From contig JALTNJ010000053.1 of assembly GCA_027000765.1 (NCBI GenBank), forward strand, positions 1-7,320: a DNA stretch of 7,320 nucleotides, in the 5' to 3' direction. Both the position numbers and the translations under genes were made by a program. Shown piece after piece: positions 5,083 through 7,320 of the stretch; position 1 is the first letter of the stretch; each line of letters begins with the position of its first letter. Below the pieces are notes generated by a model. The model saw only the letters and a program-made list of their open reading frames with translations, ran no database searches and was not told where the DNA came from. The stretch comes from Nitrososphaeria archaeon. Lineage in GTDB: Archaea; Thermoproteota; Nitrososphaeria; Geothermarchaeales; JDFR-13.

Positions 5083-5805
5083 CTACACAGTTATGTAAAT
5101 CCTTCTATTTCTCCGCCCCTTACTCTCATATTTCAGGAACTTAATTTCACCAATCTCACCCGTATTCTTTACATGAGTACCTCCATCCAATTCTACATCA
5201 ATACCGACTATCTCGACTATCCTTACATCACCCTTGAGATACTTCTCATACTTACTGAAGTCAGCTACTCTAAATAGATCACGCTTCTTAATTGCTTCTT
5301 CAGCAGGAAGGTAATATACTTTAACCTCATGCCCCTCTTTAGCTATCGAGTCGGCTTTAGAAACTATCGCCATCGCCACCTCCTTATTCATATCCTCCAT
5401 GGGAAAATCGATTCTAGCCCTATCAGGGAATATATTAGATCCTGTTATAAGGACACCATAGTCGGTATACATGATTGCTCCTATAATATGTAGGCTTGTA
5501 TGCATCTTCATAATCCTATATCTCCTATCCCAGTCGATACGTAAGGTGACGGAATCACCAGGCTCCAACTCCATATCTTCAACCACATGAATTACCTCAC
5601 CTTCACTCTTAAAGACCCTAGGCACACTATATTCTACACCGTTTTTCACAACCCACCCAGTGTCATGTATCTGCCCCCCTCCACCTGGATAGAAAACCGT
5701 CTTGTCAAAAATCACACCCTCTTCCAAGACCTCTAGTACATTAGCCTCAGTCTCCTTAATATAGGAATCTGTTAAGTATAGGAGCTCAGTCTTCAAACAC
5801 ACCAC
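5083..5805 (-). CDS. alaX: Alanyl-tRNA editing protein, AlaX-M type
   Basis: This free-standing homologue of the AlaRS editing domain would hydrolyse Ser-tRNA(Ala) (and perhaps Gly-tRNA(Ala)) in the cytoplasm. The 240 residues carry FYPGGGGQIHDTG (38-50), the glycine-rich motif that separates AlaX-M from the shorter AlaX-S, then zinc motif H102-x3-H106 and D207-GGT-H211 followed by NTGEIG. In AlaRS and most AlaX proteins the last motif begins with Cys, the third zinc ligand; here it is Asp, which could still bind metal. There is no aminoacylation domain, so it acts in trans. The start is uncertain. Adjacent GTG codons (5803-5805, 5800-5802) and a TTG (5794-5796) sit beside GGGGTGG (minus strand). 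The TTG would have the best SD spacing, and the first GTG is simply the longest. It follows the ECF genes on the same strand after 70 bp. Confidence 0.88.
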   Translation of the reverse strand: MVCLKTELLYLTDSYIKETEANVLEVLEEGVIFDKTVFYPGGGGQIHDTGWVVKNGVEYSVPRVFKSEGEVIHVVEDMELEPGDSVTLRIDWDRRYRIMKMHTSLHIIGAIMYTDYGVLITGSNIFPDRARIDFPMEDMNKEVAMAIVSKADSIAKEGHEVKVYYLPAEEAIKKRDLFRVADFSKYEKYLKGDVRIVEIVGIDVELDGGTHVKNTGEIGEIKFLKYESKGRRNRRIYITV

Positions 5806-5839
5806 CCCTAGATAAGAATAAATTAAGGCTCCTCAAACA

Positions 5840-5867
5840 GATAAAAATTATTCCCTCATTATAAATT
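5840..5867 (-). promoter_or_regulatory. Candidate alaX promoter and T-rich 3' end of the ECF operon
   Basis: On the minus strand AATTTATAATG (5867 to 5857) and AATTTTTATC (5849 to 5840) are TATA-like, 35 to 60 bases before the alaX start. The T5 run at 5843-5847 also lies about 30 bases after the ABC ATPase stop and could end that transcript. The two roles cannot be separated by eye. Confidence 0.35.
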
Positions 5868-5875
5868 AGGATGTG

Positions 5876-6688
5876 TTACATGCCCGATATCCTGTCCAGA
5901 ATGTCGATACTAAACGGGGGATTAATGTCTTCATTATCCAACAAACGGTAGAATGTCTTGAGAATAGACGTATCCAATTCCGCACCCCTCAGTAAATCTG
6001 TGTTTCTAATTATATCACTGGACTCCCCATATGCAATGAGCCTTCCATTATACAAGATACCTATGTAATCCACGAAAAATATTGAGATATCGGCATCATT
6101 ACATGAGTAGATGACGGTGTGACCTTTATTCACCTTACTCAGCAGATATTTTATCAACATGATCTTATAGTTTAACGAGAGATCATGAAAAGGCTCATCC
6201 AAGATAAGGACCTCAGGATTATATGATGCGACTGATGCGATAGCCACCCTCCTCTTCTCCCCACCACTCAATCTAAAAGGTGATTTCCCCAGTAGGTCGT
6301 TAATCATAAATATGCTGGATACCTCCTTCACAAGAGAATCTAACTCATCATTATCTAGGCCTAACTGCCTCGGTCCAAATATAATTTCTTCATAGACAGT
6401 GGATGTTATAAACTGATCCTCTGGATTCTGAAACACGATACCTACTTCCCGACGGAAACCCCTATACTTATCTAGAGGCACACCCTTATACAAGACCCTT
6501 CCGTTACTGGGCTTCAGCAATCCAGCTAATATAAGTAGTAATGTAGATTTTCCAGAGCCATTAACACCTATTATAGCTGTAGAAGTGCCTCGTCGGACCT
6601 CGAGAGACACGTTGTCAAGGGCGGTGGAGCCATCTGGATAGGTGTATGATATGTCTCTACATGTATAGAGAGGAGTGTCGCTACACAT
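5876..6688 (-). CDS. ECF-type ABC transporter ATP-binding protein (EcfA/CbiO family)
   Basis: This is the cytoplasmic ATPase that powers an energy-coupling-factor importer for a vitamin or transition metal. The 270 residues contain an A-loop Tyr17, Walker A GVNGSGKST (41-49), the Q-loop FQNPEDQF (86-93, Gln87) typical of EcfA/CbiO, signature LSGGE (140-144) and Walker B VLILDE (160-165). Two catalytic elements are off pattern. The D-loop reads HDLSLN (168-173) instead of the usual GLDP. The H-loop reads SCNDAD (195-200), with Asn197 where the switch His belongs. The ATG follows the stop of the transmembrane gene directly (TAG-ATG), indicating translational coupling. A second EcfA and the S component are not in the window. 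A substrate cannot be deduced. Confidence 0.9.
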   Translation of the reverse strand: MCSDTPLYTCRDISYTYPDGSTALDNVSLEVRRGTSTAIIGVNGSGKSTLLLILAGLLKPSNGRVLYKGVPLDKYRGFRREVGIVFQNPEDQFITSTVYEEIIFGPRQLGLDNDELDSLVKEVSSIFMINDLLGKSPFRLSGGEKRRVAIASVASYNPEVLILDEPFHDLSLNYKIMLIKYLLSKVNKGHTVIYSCNDADISIFFVDYIGILYNGRLIAYGESSDIIRNTDLLRGAELDTSILKTFYRLLDNEDINPPFSIDILDRISGM

Positions 6689-7320
6689 CTAAAGGACCTC
6701 CGTAAACACCATACTTATCATTATGATTATTAGCATCATGAAGATAAGCAGTTTATCTCTAGTTGAAATAGAGTTGCTATAAAATGGTGAATCCATCCAT
6801 ATCCTGCATTCAAGCGTGTACCGAAGCCGCTCTCCTCTGTATACACTTCTAATTAGGAGCTCTCCAGCTACTGTAGAGAAGAGTCTCCAAAGTGATAAGA
6901 CTCCTTTATCATCGACCAATATTCTGGAGCGCCTACCAAATAAAAGCCTAGCCCCCTCCCTCATCATAGACGGGATAGATCTTATTGTCAGCATGACGAG
7001 GAGAATCGAGTCCTCACTAACTCCAATTGATTTAAGCCCAGCAACTATACCCTGGGCGCCTAGTGCCATGGGTATTAAAGTAAGGAATCCAGCTGCTACT
7101 GCGCTCCTCATAATCAATACTGCAAGAGAACCATGGCCATATATTATCAGGGTAGTGACCTCATTTAGTGTGAGACTGTAGATTATAATTTGGTAAGTTA
7201 TCATAGGCAGATAGATGAATATAGCTATTCCAATGATTAGGAGCATCATCCTAATCAGTTTACGTAGAGATATCTTTAGATATATGGATAACGTAATCAA
7301 GACGACTGCAAATATTATGA
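6689..7320 (-). CDS. ECF transporter transmembrane protein (EcfT/CbiQ family), N-terminus beyond window
   Basis: The frame stays open to the right edge, giving 209 visible residues. The TTG at 7298-7300 is an in-frame codon but lies inside a hydrophobic run that continues upstream, so the true start is probably outside; EcfT proteins usually have about 220-270 residues. Counting from that TTG, membrane segments lie at roughly 18-42, 48-76 and 186-202. Between them is the long cytoplasmic coupling region: LRSIGV-like LKSIGVSEDS (89-98), RSIPSMMREGARLLFGRRSR (107-126) and YRGERLRYTLECRIW (154-168). The first coupling helix is normal for the family; the second normally reads LEARGY, so the Cys-Arg-Ile here is a variation. 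It pairs with the adjoining ATPase and binds the S component in the membrane. Confidence 0.82.
   Translation of the reverse strand, partial: IIFAVVLITLSIYLKISLRKLIRMMLLIIGIAIFIYLPMITYQIIIYSLTLNEVTTLIIYGHGSLAVLIMRSAVAAGFLTLIPMALGAQGIVAGLKSIGVSEDSILLVMLTIRSIPSMMREGARLLFGRRSRILVDDKGVLSLWRLFSTVAGELLIRSVYRGERLRYTLECRIWMDSPFYSNSISTRDKLLIFMMLIIIMISMVFTEVL

Noticed and set aside
6816..7181. Plus-strand open frame of 121 codons
   Set aside because: It is antisense to the EcfT gene, whose coupling motifs are convincing. No SD or family match was seen.
7298..7300. TTG as the true start of the EcfT gene
   Set aside because: The frame stays open and hydrophobic to the window edge, there is no SD, and the resulting protein would be shorter than the family's usual size.

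Overview
The window reads as a piece of a thermophilic Thermoproteota (crenarchaeal) genome. The support is indirect but consistent. Codon use is rich in AGG/AGA (Arg) and ATA (Ile). GTG and TTG starts are common, Shine-Dalgarno (SD) sites are of the GGTGA/GGTGG type, and TATA-like boxes lie upstream of several genes. The phosphoglycerate kinase and citrate-synthase-like proteins have an archaeal look, and the DUF131/TIGR00304-like membrane proteins belong to an archaeal family. The genus cannot be named from the sequence alone. No tRNA, rRNA, CRISPR array, insertion sequence or prophage is visible.

Layout. Positions 1-487 (minus) hold the N-terminal part of a class II glutamine amidotransferase that runs off the left edge. 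A 149-bp divergent intergenic region follows, with a TATA-like box and a striking four-copy TTTACA/TGTAAA array. It leads into a small HExxH metalloprotease-like gene (637-1047, plus). Next come an archaeal-type phosphoglycerate kinase (1137-2423) and, 46 bp later, a shortened citrate synthase homologue that has lost most of its active site (2470-3375); both are on the plus strand. This pair converges, with a 31-bp overlap, on two minus-strand membrane proteins (3345-4019). These look like tandem paralogues, one of them fused to a B-box-like zinc finger. A second divergent promoter region (4020-4188) precedes an Mrp/ApbC/NBP35-type P-loop ATPase (4189-5076, plus). On the minus strand are an AlaX-type alanyl-tRNA editing protein (5083-5805), an EcfA/CbiO-type ABC ATPase (5876-6688) and an EcfT/CbiQ-type transmembrane protein (6689 to the right edge). 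The last two abut as TAG-ATG and form part of an ECF importer operon whose substrate-binding S component is not in the window.

How the genes work together. Most of the content is housekeeping: central carbon metabolism, Fe-S cluster handling, tRNA quality control and vitamin or metal uptake. The notable theme is that several proteins keep the family fold but have lost or changed key residues. The citrate synthase homologue lacks the catalytic GHR histidine region. The Mrp ATPase has C-P-V-E where the cluster-binding CxxC is expected. The ECF ATPase has Asn in place of the H-loop His. The AlaX protein has Asp in place of the zinc-binding Cys. The PGK has altered nucleotide-side motifs and an N-terminal extension. 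The strongest candidates for something undescribed are the citrate synthase pseudoenzyme next to pgk, the phased operator array in front of the metalloprotease gene, and the B-box/DUF131 fusion with its paralogue. All identifications come from motif reading by eye; no database search was run.
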